DNA of 64,000 nucleotides, taken from Candidatus Aquirickettsiella gammari (lineage in GTDB: Bacteria; Pseudomonadota; Gammaproteobacteria; Diplorickettsiales; Diplorickettsiaceae). The notes under the pieces were generated by a model. That model ran no database searches, was not told the origin of the DNA, and saw only the letters and a list, made by a program, of their open reading frames with translations. The translations under genes were made by a program, and so were the position numbers. The stretch spans positions 1 through 64,000 of the forward strand of contig NMOS02000009.1 of assembly GCA_002290645.2 (NCBI GenBank), written 5' to 3'. This document shows, piece after piece, positions 1 through 8,960 of the stretch; the stretch's first letter is position 1, and each line of letters starts with the position of its first letter.

Positions 1-46
1 GATTTAATGCTGCCTTTTCTTCTTCGTTAAGTTTAAGTTTTATCAT
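1..46 (-). CDS. N-terminal stub of a CDS cut by the left edge
   Basis: Reading leftward from an ATG at 44-46, fifteen codons are open to the edge: MIKLKLNEEEKAALN. The upstream bases contain a weak purine stretch (AAAGCGG). The short Lys/Glu-rich start resembles N-termini of IS630-type transposases as I remember them, but fifteen residues cannot establish a family. The divergent neighbour is htpG. Treat only as a probable partial gene. Confidence 0.35.
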   Translation of the reverse strand, partial: MIKLKLNEEEKAALN

Positions 47-197
47 CCGCTTTAAGGTGTTAAAAAATAATACTCAACAATAAATTATATTTAATATTTT
101 TTCTAGATATTTAATGCAGTCCGCTTATATTTAGCGACTCTCTGACTAAATTAATCTAAATTATTTCAAAAACTACCTTTATTAAGCGGTTTAAATA

Positions 198-225
198 CTT
201 GAAATTTTGATTTTTGCCCTCATAT
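198..225 (+). promoter_or_regulatory. Putative sigma-32 (heat-shock) promoter of htpG
   Basis: CTTGAA at 198-203, a 14-nt spacer, and CCTCATAT at 218-225 match the sigma-32 consensus (CTTGAA, 13-15 nt, CCCCATNT) with one mismatch in the -10 element. Transcription would start near 232, about 40 nt before the htpG ATG at 274. This fits the known heat-shock control of htpG and excludes the longer reading frame that begins at 214. Confidence 0.72.
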
Positions 226-273
226 TCTGTGTTATCAAATCTGGTAAAATTGCTCAGAGAGGGTATTTATTTT

Positions 274-2202
274 ATGACCGTTACTGAAAAACAGATATTA
301 GGCTTTCAAACAGAAAGCGAACAACTACTAGACTTAATGATTCACAAGGTTTATAGCAATAAAGAGATTTTTTTACGTGAATTAATCTCCAATGCCTCGG
401 ATGCCATTGAAAAGTTACGCTTTAAAGCTTTATCAAATCCTAAACTTTATGAGGGAGATACCGATCTCAAGCTTACTTTAAGCATTGATAAGGAAAAACG
501 CTGCCTTATATTAACTGATAATGGCATAGGGATGACTCGAGAAGAGGTCATCTCAAATCTAGGCACTATTGCCAAATCGGGGACTAAGGAATTTTTAGCG
601 TCTTTGACGGGCGATCACAATAAAGATACTCAATTAATCGGTCAATTTGGTGTCGGATTTTATTCGGCATTTATGGTGGCAGAAAAGGTTAGCGTCAAGA
701 CCCGAGCGGCGAGTGAACCTGCAGAAAACGGGGTTTTTTGGGAATATAACCGTGATGCCACTCATAAAGGCGGATATAGTATAGAAACAATCAATAAAGC
801 AGAACGTGGTACTGAAATAATTTTATATTTGAAAGAAGAGGAACAAGAATTTTTAGAGGACTGGCGCTTGCGCAGCATTATCACTAAATATTCTAACCAT
901 ATTACACTACCCATTAATATGAAAAAGAATTCTCCTTCTACAAGCGTAGCGCCAGATTCAAGCGATACTAAAATTAGCGAAGAACCTTCTACAGAAACCT
1001 GGGAGACTGTAAACAATGCAACGGCGTTATGGACCCTCGCCAAAGAGAACATAAAGGAAGAAGACTACCAAGCATTTTATAAACATCTAGCGCATGATAT
1101 TCAAGACCCTATTTCCTGGAGTCATAATAAGATAGAAGGAAAGCAAGAATATACTAGCTTGCTCTATATACCCGCCCAGGCCCCCTTTGATCTTTGGAAT
1201 CATGAGAAACCTCGTGGCTTAAAGCTCTATATAAAACGTGTATTCATCATGGATGACGCCGAACAATTCTTACCGCGTTATTTGCGCTTTGTAAAAGGAA
1301 TTGTAGATAGTAATGATCTTCCCTTAAATATCTCTCGAGAAATTTTACAGCATAATAAACAAGTTGATAGTATCCGTTCTGCGCTCACTAAGCGCGTTTT
1401 AGAATCATTAACTCAGCTTGCTAAAGAAAAACCTGAAAAATATACACAATTTTGGCAGGCCTTTGGCAATATTCTAAAAGAAGGAGTAGCTGAAGATTTT
1501 GTTAATGGTGATTTACTAGCTAAACTTTTACGCTTTACCTCCACTTATTTGAAAAATAGCGAACAAACGGTAAGTTTAGAAGACTATGTAGGGCGCATGA
1601 AAGCGAAGCAAGAAAAAATTTATTATATTACAGCAGAAAATTACGCCGCTGCTAGTCACAGCCCAAATCTAGAGATATTTCGTGAAAAAGAAATTGAAGT
1701 ATTGCTGCTGCACGATCGTATTGATGAATGGTTGATTGCGCATTTAACCGAGTTCGATGGAAAACCATTACAGTCGGTTGCTAAAGATTCGGATATCACC
1801 GCAATCGCCGATGAAAAAAGTAAGGAAGTGCAAAAGCAAAACGAAGATGAATTTGGCTCTTTACTAAAACAGATTAAAGAAATACTTAAGGATAAAGTAA
1901 CGGAAGTTCGTATTTCACAACGTTTAACGAGCTCGCCAGCTTGTATTGTCAACGAACAAAATGCATTGAGTAGTCAAATGCAACGTATCTTGCAAGCCAC
2001 CGGCCAAGCTGTTCCTAGCAGTAAACCCATATTAGAATTAAACGCTCAACATACCTTAATACGACGTTTAAAAGATGAACAGGATGACGCTCGTCTTGCC
2101 GAATGGTCGAACTTACTCCTAGAACAATCAATCCTTGCCGAGGGGGGGCAGCTCGATGATCCCGCCGGTTTTGTGAAACGATTAAATGAGTTGTTAACCT
2201 AA
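274..2202 (+). CDS. htpG: Hsp90-family molecular chaperone HtpG
   Basis: Cytosolic ATP-dependent chaperone of the Hsp90 family, 642 residues against about 624 in E. coli. The N-terminal GHKL ATPase domain shows the ATP-binding motifs NASDAIEKLRF, DNGIGM and GQFGVGFYSAF; a middle domain and a C-terminal dimerisation domain follow, without the eukaryotic MEEVD tail. I start at the ATG at 274: an AGAGAGGG ribosome-binding site lies ten bases upstream and the protein then begins MTVTEKQILGFQTESEQLL as in the family. The frame is open back to 214, but that start lies upstream of the predicted heat-shock transcription start. The gene stands alone and converges on the sugar island with a terminator between. 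Confidence 0.97.
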   Translation: MTVTEKQILGFQTESEQLLDLMIHKVYSNKEIFLRELISNASDAIEKLRFKALSNPKLYEGDTDLKLTLSIDKEKRCLILTDNGIGMTREEVISNLGTIAKSGTKEFLASLTGDHNKDTQLIGQFGVGFYSAFMVAEKVSVKTRAASEPAENGVFWEYNRDATHKGGYSIETINKAERGTEIILYLKEEEQEFLEDWRLRSIITKYSNHITLPINMKKNSPSTSVAPDSSDTKISEEPSTETWETVNNATALWTLAKENIKEEDYQAFYKHLAHDIQDPISWSHNKIEGKQEYTSLLYIPAQAPFDLWNHEKPRGLKLYIKRVFIMDDAEQFLPRYLRFVKGIVDSNDLPLNISREILQHNKQVDSIRSALTKRVLESLTQLAKEKPEKYTQFWQAFGNILKEGVAEDFVNGDLLAKLLRFTSTYLKNSEQTVSLEDYVGRMKAKQEKIYYITAENYAAASHSPNLEIFREKEIEVLLLHDRIDEWLIAHLTEFDGKPLQSVAKDSDITAIADEKSKEVQKQNEDEFGSLLKQIKEILKDKVTEVRISQRLTSSPACIVNEQNALSSQMQRILQATGQAVPSSKPILELNAQHTLIRRLKDEQDDARLAEWSNLLLEQSILAEGGQLDDPAGFVKRLNELLT

Positions 2203-2221
2203 GCTAACTCTCGGCTTGTGC

Positions 2222-2256
2222 ATTTTAAGTCTCTCAACTTACGAGAGACTTAAAAT
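2222..2256. terminator. Bidirectional terminator between htpG and the ManD gene
   Basis: A perfect 14-bp inverted repeat (ATTTTAAGTCTCTC and its complement) encloses a 7-nt loop, AACTTAC. The stem base carries T's on both strands, so it could stop transcription of htpG from the left and of the sugar operon from the right. Confidence 0.75.
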
Positions 2257-2314
2257 TCTGAGCAAAATCAAGCTTATTGGCTTAATATTGATTAATTATA
2301 AGTAATAAAATACT

Positions 2315-3523
2315 TTACCAATTAAATAAAGTACCATCTAATTTTCGATTAATGGGAAGATATGCACGTTCGTAAGGATATTTCTCCGCTAACTTCTCAT
2401 TAAAATCGACTCCTAAACCCGGTTTATCGCTAGGATATAGGTAACCTTTATCAAACGTATAGCTATGGGTAAATACTTCATTTGTTTTATCGGTATGACG
2501 CATATATTCTTGTATACCAAAATTATTAACTGAAATATCAAAGTGTAAAGCTGACGCCATCGTGATAGGGGAAACATCCGTAGGACCATGACAACCCGTT
2601 TTTACATGATAAACCTCCGCCATAGCCGCCACCTTCTTTAAATGTGACAAACCCCCAGCATGTACAACGGACATACGGATATAATCAATCAATTGTTCAG
2701 TCAATAAAATATGGGCGTCCCATATAGTATTAAATACTTCGCCTACGGCTAAGGGAGTCGTCGTATGTTGACGTATAATACGAAAACCTTCTTGTAATTC
2801 CGCGGCAACGGTATCTTCTAACCAAAACAAGTGGTAGGGTTCTAACTCCTTACCTAGACGTGCGGCTTCTATGGGCGTCAAACGGTGATGAGTATCATGC
2901 AAAAAATGAGGATCATCGCCATAGGTTTTACGTAATTCCTTAAATAATTTAGGGACATAATTGAGATATTTTTCGGTAGACCAAACACATTCTTGAGGTA
3001 AACCTTTAGTAGCCGGCTCATAATACAATTTATCCTTACTCGAAATACCATAGCTATTTGGTAAGCCCGGCACGCCCGTTTGCGCACGTACAGCTAAATA
3101 ACCCATATGGATGTATTTACCTACTTGCTCGATAGTATCTGCAATATCCTTACCATTTGCGTGTCCATATACCATAACACCTTGGCGGCTTTTACCGCCC
3201 AGTAAATTATAAACCGGTGTATTTAATGCCTTGCCTTTAATATCCCATAAAGCCATATCAATCGCCGCTATTGCCGCCATGGTGACAGGCCCCCTGCGCC
3301 AATAAGCACCACGATAAAAATATTGCCAAATATCTTCAATTTGTGCCGGATCACGGCCAATCAAACAAGGAATAAGATCTTCTAGGTAAGCTTTTACGGC
3401 TAACTCACGTCCATTTAAGGTTGCATCACCAAGACCATACAAGCCTTCATCTGTCATAATCTTTAACGTCACGAAGTTTCGATCCGGACAAGTAACAAAC
3501 ACCTTAGCATCTTGGATTTTCAT
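2315..3523 (-). CDS. ManD-type D-mannonate/D-gluconate dehydratase (enolase superfamily)
   Basis: Dehydrates a six-carbon aldonate to 2-keto-3-deoxygluconate (KDG). The 402-residue protein has the family's full length and its ending. Visible metal and catalytic residues are D210 and H212 (HDTHHRL), E236 (WLED), E262 (GEVF) and H312 (CHGPTD), with R146 and Y158 in the position of the family's Arg/Tyr pair. A GAGG ribosome-binding site lies nine bases before the ATG. Last gene of the SDR-porter side of the island. Residue 314 is Pro; from memory this is Ala in the efficient mannonate dehydratase of Novosphingobium, so substrate choice between mannonate and gluconate is open. RspA-type naming is also possible. 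Confidence 0.9.
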   Translation of the reverse strand: MKIQDAKVFVTCPDRNFVTLKIMTDEGLYGLGDATLNGRELAVKAYLEDLIPCLIGRDPAQIEDIWQYFYRGAYWRRGPVTMAAIAAIDMALWDIKGKALNTPVYNLLGGKSRQGVMVYGHANGKDIADTIEQVGKYIHMGYLAVRAQTGVPGLPNSYGISSKDKLYYEPATKGLPQECVWSTEKYLNYVPKLFKELRKTYGDDPHFLHDTHHRLTPIEAARLGKELEPYHLFWLEDTVAAELQEGFRIIRQHTTTPLAVGEVFNTIWDAHILLTEQLIDYIRMSVVHAGGLSHLKKVAAMAEVYHVKTGCHGPTDVSPITMASALHFDISVNNFGIQEYMRHTDKTNEVFTHSYTFDKGYLYPSDKPGLGVDFNEKLAEKYPYERAYLPINRKLDGTLFNW

Positions 3524-3594
3524 AACTATAACCTCAATGAGAAATGCTTATATATTTTTCTAGGCTTGTATCACAATCTTTATACATTTTAGAA

Positions 3595-4380
3595 TTATTG
3601 GATAATTAATTCATTTAAGCGATTACGTCCAATTATTGGATATTGCTCAACTTCGTAAACTGCTCCACTAACGGGTGCTGATTGATCAGATATCCAAAAC
3701 ACAACGTGCATGGCGACATCATCAGGTGCAAGTAAAACGCCACTTGGTGCGTAAGCTTTTGGGATACGCGATTGCCAATTTTCGGGAAGGCCTTCCGCTC
3801 TTTTTAAAGCCACTTCATTATCAGTAGGTGTCCAACCAATATTCAGCTGATTAACCCGAATATGTTCTGGGCCTAAACTATCCGCTAAATTACGCGTCAT
3901 AGTCATCAGCGCACCTTTAGATATCGAGTAAATTAATAAATCAGGTTGTCCTGTATAGGCATTGATAGAACCTATATTAACTATAGCACCGCCACTTTTT
4001 TGTTTACGAAAAATCTCTACCGCCGCTTTACATAATAGTAATGGCGCATATAAGTTAATCCGCATGATCTTTTCACAAGTTTCCAAGTTGGCTGAATCGA
4101 TGTTATTGCGCGGATAAATGCCCGCATTATTTATTAATCCATTTAAAGTGCCGAATTTTTTTATTGTTTCCGTTACTAAATAAGGGTAGGTTTTTTCATC
4201 GGCCAGATCCGCAATGACGTAACGACTTGCCGATCCCAACTCTTGAACTAATTTTTTAGCACAATCTTCCTTACGCCCATGAATCATAACTTTAGCGCCT
4301 TCTGCAATACAACGACGCGCTATAGCAGCACCAATACCATTAGTCGAACCTGTAATTAAAATAACTTTGTTTTTCAACAT
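3595..4380 (-). CDS. SDR-family NAD(P)-dependent oxidoreductase, probable aldose dehydrogenase of the sugar island
   Basis: Classical short-chain dehydrogenase of 261 residues. The Rossmann motif TGSTNGIGAAIA sits near residues 10-21, then the NNAG motif, and the catalytic YSISK (Tyr-x-x-x-Lys). The family fixes the reaction type, not the substrate. Placed between a sugar porter and an aldonate dehydratase, and in a cluster with a mutarotase and a lactonase, oxidation of an aldopyranose to its lactone is the most economical role. A reductase step of a uronate route is the alternative, but no uronate isomerase is visible. Sixteen bases after the porter gene, so very likely one transcript. Confidence 0.85.
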   Translation of the reverse strand: MLKNKVILITGSTNGIGAAIARRCIAEGAKVMIHGRKEDCAKKLVQELGSASRYVIADLADEKTYPYLVTETIKKFGTLNGLINNAGIYPRNNIDSANLETCEKIMRINLYAPLLLCKAAVEIFRKQKSGGAIVNIGSINAYTGQPDLLIYSISKGALMTMTRNLADSLGPEHIRVNQLNIGWTPTDNEVALKRAEGLPENWQSRIPKAYAPSGVLLAPDDVAMHVVFWISDQSAPVSGAVYEVEQYPIIGRNRLNELIIQ

Positions 4381-4396
4381 AAGATTTAAACTCTCT

Positions 4397-5836
4397 TTAA
4401 CGCCTTATTTTAATTAACGAGAAAAAAGAAAGACGTTTTGATTTAACAAATGTGTGAGGGATATGTGAAGGGAAGCCTAATTCACGACTCGGTCGACCGA
4501 GTCGCAAATTATTTTCAATTTGCTCTAAGGAACAATTTTTTGTTTCCGGAACAAATAAGTAAACAAAAATCCAAGCTAGCGCACATAAAGCCGCATACAA
4601 CCAAAATGTACGGCCAGTACCTACCGATTGAATTAAAGTTAAAAAGGTTAATGACACGAGCATATTAAAGCCCCAACTGGCAGAAATAGCTAAACTAGCA
4701 CCTACTCCACGAATATTTAAAGGAAAAATTTCGGAAATAATCAGCCACATAATAGGACCTAGGCTCATTGCAAAACTAGCAATGTAAATAATCATACTCG
4801 CTACAGCTACCCAACGTAACGCGGCAAATGTAGGAAAGTAAAAAGCAATTCCCATCACAAACAAACTAATAAACATACCTAAGAGACCAGAAAGTAACAA
4901 AGGTCGGCGACCCCAACGGTCAATCAGTGGTAAAGCAATAATAGTAAATAGTACGTTAACTAAGCCTATCCCGAAAGTCGCTAAAATAGCATTACCCGCA
5001 TGTTTGAATCCAGCTATTTGTAGGATTGTAGGCGCATAATAAATGATGGCGTTAATTCCTGTTACTTGTTGAAAAAAACTTAGGCCTAAACTAATAAAGA
5101 GAATAGGGCGCACCCATTTGGCAAATAATAAGCGATGTACTCCCTTTTCAATTGCTACAGTTTGTCGAATTTCATCAAATTCTTTATTAATGTTCTCGCC
5201 TGCGCGAATACGCTGTAAAATATCGCGCGCCTTATGCTCCCAGCCCTTTAAAATCATCCATCGCGGGCTTTCCGGTAAATAAATTGCCCCCAGCAATAGA
5301 ATAACAGCGGGGACAACACCTAAACCTAACATCCAAGACCATTCGCCTTGCGCAGAAAAATAATAATTAATTAAATAGGAAAAAACGATACCTATCGTAA
5401 TAGCGAGCTGGTTTAAAGAAACTAACATACCTCGAATACGTTGTGGAGCAATCTCTGCAAGATATAAAGGGGCAGTAAAAGAACCTACACCGATAGCTAC
5501 GCCTAATATAACCCGACCTACAATTAAAGAAATAATATTAGACGAAAGTGCGCTAGCTAAAGAGCCTATAATGAAGGTAAGTGCGGTAAAAACGAGCACT
5601 TTACGCCGTCCAAATAAATCGCTAACTCGACCACTCATTCCTGAACCTATTAAAGCACCTAATAAAACGGCACTTACAACCATTTCTTCCTGAAAACTAG
5701 AAAGCGCAAAATCTTTTTTAATAAATAAAATAGCGCCGGAAATAATTCCAGTATCATAACCAAATAATAATCCTGCTAAAGCTGCAAACCCAGAAATGGT
5801 ATAAATTAACCAATGAGTATTTGACAGTTTTAACAT
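4397..5836 (-). CDS. MFS sugar porter (GalP/AraE/XylE-like proton symporter)
   Basis: Inner-membrane sugar:proton symporter of the MFS sugar-porter family, 479 residues with twelve predicted membrane segments. Diagnostic motifs are the GRxxGRR-type loops (DLFGRRK and DRWGRRP), PESPRWMI after segment six, and the terminal PETK motif. The frame begins with TTG at 5845, but the ATG three codons later (5836) has AGAAGAGA about nine bases upstream and the family-like start MLKLSNTHW, so I use it. It is the presumed entry point for the sugar handled by the surrounding genes. Hexose and pentose are both possible. Confidence 0.93.
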   Translation of the reverse strand: MLKLSNTHWLIYTISGFAALAGLLFGYDTGIISGAILFIKKDFALSSFQEEMVVSAVLLGALIGSGMSGRVSDLFGRRKVLVFTALTFIIGSLASALSSNIISLIVGRVILGVAIGVGSFTAPLYLAEIAPQRIRGMLVSLNQLAITIGIVFSYLINYYFSAQGEWSWMLGLGVVPAVILLLGAIYLPESPRWMILKGWEHKARDILQRIRAGENINKEFDEIRQTVAIEKGVHRLLFAKWVRPILFISLGLSFFQQVTGINAIIYYAPTILQIAGFKHAGNAILATFGIGLVNVLFTIIALPLIDRWGRRPLLLSGLLGMFISLFVMGIAFYFPTFAALRWVAVASMIIYIASFAMSLGPIMWLIISEIFPLNIRGVGASLAISASWGFNMLVSLTFLTLIQSVGTGRTFWLYAALCALAWIFVYLFVPETKNCSLEQIENNLRLGRPSRELGFPSHIPHTFVKSKRLSFFSLIKIRR

Positions 5837-5993
5837 AAGAAACAATCTCTTCTAGATAAATTATTGATTATTACTTTACCTCTATCCTACCTAAAAGCAA
5901 GCAAAACACGGTTAAATTAACAGTCCAACTGAAAAATGTAAGTTATTTAAGGACAATTTATTCTTATATTTAAATCTTCAGATTATCATCAAA

Positions 5994-6860
5994 TTACCCT
6001 AAATAAGCGGGTTCCGGCAATCCTTTTACATCTAATTCTATTGCGAAAACTTGCCCTGATTGAGGCGCATCGGCTAATTTAGCAGCAGATAAACCGATTG
6101 AAGCAGATGTAACATATAAAGTCTTCAATTCCGGACCTCCAAAACAACAACTGGTAGGCCTAGGGACCGGCATGGAAATAACACTATCCACTTCCCCTGT
6201 AGAACTATAGCGTGTGATTCGCCAACCATCCCAATGACAACTCCATAAATAACCTTCACTATCTACTGTGAGACCATCCGGAAAACCTTCTTCCTCTGGT
6301 ACTTGTACAAACACTTGGACTTGTCCCAAGCAGCCTTTAATAGGGTCAAATTCATACTGATAAATCTGACGCGCAGGGGAATCACAAATATACATGACGC
6401 TATTATCTAAATTCCAAGCGATTCCGTTACTTACCGTAAAACCATTAAGCATCTCCGCCACTTTGCTTTCTTTATCTAAACAATATAAAGATCCCAAAGG
6501 TCTTTTTTCTTCTATATCCTTGGTTCCTGCCCAAAATCTTCCTTGTCTATCACATTTACCATCGTTAAACATAACGCCTTTTATCCCTTGTAGGGGGCAA
6601 GCAATGTTTTGTGTAGCACCGGTTTTCGTATTGATAGAAACAAATCGATCACTAAGCGCTGCTATTAAACCTCCCTTATCGCTCCAAGCTATTGAACCAA
6701 TTTCACTGGGCATAGTAAACTTTTGCGTGCTTCCATCATTGTCTAGACGACACAAAGTAGCAGCGACGATATCCACCCAATATAAACATTTTTCCACGGG
6801 ATGCCAAAGTGGGCTTTCGCCTAATAACATAATTTCCTGACATATCACATCAAGTTTCAT
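5994..6860 (-). CDS. SMP-30/gluconolactonase-family sugar lactonase
   Basis: Six-bladed beta-propeller hydrolase of 288 residues that opens aldonolactones to aldonic acids. Metal-site segments of the SMP-30/regucalcin family are visible: Glu in GESPLW near residue 14, NDGKCDRQGRFWAGT, Asn in SNGIAW, and Asp in PDGLTVDSEG. No signal peptide is present, so it is cytosolic. It starts 5 bp after the mutarotase gene and is followed by 157 bp before the porter, so it belongs to the kinase-mutarotase-lactonase transcription unit. Likely substrate is the lactone produced by the neighbouring SDR. Confidence 0.92.
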   Translation of the reverse strand: MKLDVICQEIMLLGESPLWHPVEKCLYWVDIVAATLCRLDNDGSTQKFTMPSEIGSIAWSDKGGLIAALSDRFVSINTKTGATQNIACPLQGIKGVMFNDGKCDRQGRFWAGTKDIEEKRPLGSLYCLDKESKVAEMLNGFTVSNGIAWNLDNSVMYICDSPARQIYQYEFDPIKGCLGQVQVFVQVPEEEGFPDGLTVDSEGYLWSCHWDGWRITRYSSTGEVDSVISMPVPRPTSCCFGGPELKTLYVTSASIGLSAAKLADAPQSGQVFAIELDVKGLPEPAYLG

Positions 6861-6865
6861 AATTT

Positions 6866-7915
6866 TTACCAGATCAATCGATAAATTGTTTCATGTTGAT
6901 ACAAATCGCCGGGTAATAAAAAAGGCGATGGAAATTGAGAATAATTAACTGCACCCGGAAAATTTTGTGTTTCCATGCAAAAACCACCGTAACGCTGGGT
7001 AAAAAAACCTGAACTAATAGGATGATCCTTCAAGCTATTACCTGTATAAAATTGCAATCCTGGTTGTGTAGTATATATCTCTAAAATACGCCCACTGATT
7101 GGCTCTTTAATTTGCGCAACGAAACGAGGATTACGATTCGTCATAACCGGCAATACAAAACAAACATCATAACCAACAATTGGGATATCATTTAGCCGCT
7201 CACCTAAATGATGAGGCTCACGAAAATCGTGAGGTGTACTCTCCACCGCTGCTATTTGACCTGTTGATAGTAGCTCTTTATCAGTAAGCACATAGTGATC
7301 TGCAAAAATCTGTAATACGTGATCCAATACCGTACCACATCCTGCACCCGCTAAATTCCAATACGCATGATTAGTCAAGTCAACGGGTGTTATTTGATCA
7401 GTTTTTGCTTGAAACGAAATCTTTAATTCATTCGCTAAAGTTAAACTATAAGTTGTTTTTATTTCAAGATTTCCTGGGTAACCTTGATCGCCATCTGGAC
7501 TCAGGTAAGAAAATTCCACGCTTGCTTTATCACCTTGGATAGCCACCTCAGTTTGCCAAAGTACTTTATCCAGACCTTTCTCTCCACCATGTAAATGATG
7601 CGAGTAGCCTTTATTTTTACTTAAAAAATAATCTTGTTTTTGATAACTAAAATGTGCATTGTCAATACGATTTGCAACCCGCCCTATTGTGGCACCAAAA
7701 TAAAAGTTACTCGCTAAATATTCCTCGAGATGATCAAAGCCTAATGTAAGCTCATGTAAAGTACCGTGCGAATTTGGTACGCACACAGATACTAAGGTAG
7801 CCCCATAATTTATAACACTAATAGACATACCATTTGGATTACGAAGTGTATAGTGAGTTACCGGTTGATCATCCAATTCACCAAAAAAACGTGACTGACA
7901 AAACATTTCCGGCAT
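6866..7915 (-). CDS. galM: Aldose 1-epimerase (mutarotase)
   Basis: Interconverts alpha and beta anomers of aldoses. The 349-residue protein has the galactose mutarotase fold with the family's active-site His in LTNHAYWNLAG, an earlier His-containing HHLHGG, and the catalytic Glu in GGFCMETQNFPGAVN. The frame is open to 8005, but the first 30 codons lie inside the kinase gene and look nothing like the family. The ATG at 7915 has a TGAGGG site six bases upstream that overlaps the kinase stop codon, implying translational coupling. It would supply the anomer the dehydrogenase accepts. Confidence 0.93.
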   Translation of the reverse strand: MPEMFCQSRFFGELDDQPVTHYTLRNPNGMSISVINYGATLVSVCVPNSHGTLHELTLGFDHLEEYLASNFYFGATIGRVANRIDNAHFSYQKQDYFLSKNKGYSHHLHGGEKGLDKVLWQTEVAIQGDKASVEFSYLSPDGDQGYPGNLEIKTTYSLTLANELKISFQAKTDQITPVDLTNHAYWNLAGAGCGTVLDHVLQIFADHYVLTDKELLSTGQIAAVESTPHDFREPHHLGERLNDIPIVGYDVCFVLPVMTNRNPRFVAQIKEPISGRILEIYTTQPGLQFYTGNSLKDHPISSGFFTQRYGGFCMETQNFPGAVNYSQFPSPFLLPGDLYQHETIYRLIW

Positions 7916-7923
7916 ATTAACCC

Positions 7924-8856
7924 TCAAGATAAGTGTGGCATTGTTGTTAGGGGGATAATAGCACCCGGTTGAGCAATAACCTTTGCAGCTAATGCATGAC
8001 CCCATAGCGCTGCTTTTATAGGTTCAATGCCTAACAAACGCGCTGCTAAATAAGCACTATTAAATGAATCACCCGCACCTGTCGTATCAATCACTTTATT
8101 AGTTACACAAGCTGGAACCCTTTGCTGTTGATTAATATTAGCCACTAAAGCCGGTTCAGCACCACATTTAACAACCACTTCGGTTACCCCACTTTTTAAC
8201 AAACGTTGCGCACAAACCTCTGGGGTAGAATCACCAAACACAAGTTGATCGTCAATAAAAGTAGGCAAGGCAATATCTACAAATTGTAAGATTTGTTGAA
8301 TAGCTTCTTTAGCTGATTGAGGACTGGACCATAATGCAGCACGATAGTTACTATCAAAAATAATTTGTGCGCCGGCTTGTTTAGCCGCTTTTAGAATATT
8401 CCATAAGCATTCTCGGCTCGCTTCATCAAGGATAGCTAAGGTAATTCCTGATAAGTATAAGTAATCCATCGCTAGCAAATTTTGAGATAAATTAACGATA
8501 TCTCCTTTAAAAAGTTCCCTTGCCGCAGAAGCTGAGCGATAAAAATAAAACGTTCTTTCTCCTTTTTCATCGGTACGAATTAAATAAAGCCCCGGTAATT
8601 TATTTTCTATACGACGAATTAAATCCGTATTGAGACCTTCTTTTCGCCAATTTTCTAACATATTATCGCTATAAATATCCTGACCCAAGGCTGTCACATA
8701 ATGCAGTTCAAAAGCTTGGTCATGTAGTAATCGGCGCAAATAAATTGCAAAATTCAAGGTATCGCCCGCAAATGCTAAAGATAATAAGGAAGCATTTTGA
8801 TGCGATAGCTCCAACATCGCTTCACCAATCACGGCAATATGTTTCATTTTAGACAT
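7924..8856 (-). CDS. kdgK: 2-keto-3-deoxygluconate kinase (PfkB/ribokinase family)
   Basis: Phosphorylates KDG to KDPG. The protein has about 310 residues. The start GEAMLELS is typical of KDG kinases, and the C-terminal PfkB signature DTTGAGDSFNSAYLAARLLG carries the catalytic Asp. TTG at 8862, ATG at 8856 and ATG at 8847 are all possible starts and none has a strong ribosome-binding site; I use 8856. First gene of the minus-strand kinase-mutarotase-lactonase unit, divergent from KDPG aldolase. Other PfkB sugars are possible by sequence alone, but the adjacent aldolase strongly favours KDG. Confidence 0.9.
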   Translation of the reverse strand: MSKMKHIAVIGEAMLELSHQNASLLSLAFAGDTLNFAIYLRRLLHDQAFELHYVTALGQDIYSDNMLENWRKEGLNTDLIRRIENKLPGLYLIRTDEKGERTFYFYRSASAARELFKGDIVNLSQNLLAMDYLYLSGITLAILDEASRECLWNILKAAKQAGAQIIFDSNYRAALWSSPQSAKEAIQQILQFVDIALPTFIDDQLVFGDSTPEVCAQRLLKSGVTEVVVKCGAEPALVANINQQQRVPACVTNKVIDTTGAGDSFNSAYLAARLLGIEPIKAALWGHALAAKVIAQPGAIIPLTTMPHLS

Positions 8857-8907
8857 AAGCAATAAACTTTAGGCTCTTGAGGCCTCACTAGGAACATTTG
8901 CTAAAAT

Positions 8908-8936
8908 TTGCGTACCAAAAAAGAGGGGGGTATTAT
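8908..8936 (+). promoter_or_regulatory. Putative sigma-70 promoter of the KDPG aldolase gene
   Basis: TTGCGT at 8908-8913 and TATTAT at 8931-8936 are separated by exactly 17 bp, placing the transcription start near 8943, about 18 nt before the eda ATG. The spacer contains a run of six G's. The short divergent region (8857-8960) must also carry the kinase promoter, which I could not pin down. Confidence 0.5.
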
Positions 8937-8960
8937 AAAATATAATTTTGCAGGACATAG

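Noticed and set aside
214-273. Longer htpG N-terminus starting at 214
   Set aside because: The added 20 residues are not Hsp90-like and the predicted heat-shock transcription start near 232 lies inside them; a good ribosome-binding site supports 274.
1656-1952. Minus-strand frame inside htpG
   Set aside because: Fully contained antisense frame in a conserved chaperone gene, with no independent support.
6394-6840. 148-codon plus-strand frame opposite the lactonase gene
   Set aside because: It is a shadow of a clear SMP-30 gene on the other strand, with no family likeness or ribosome-binding site.
7916-8005. Extended N-terminus of the mutarotase
   Set aside because: These codons lie within the kinase gene in another frame and do not resemble the family; the ATG at 7915 has a good ribosome-binding site.
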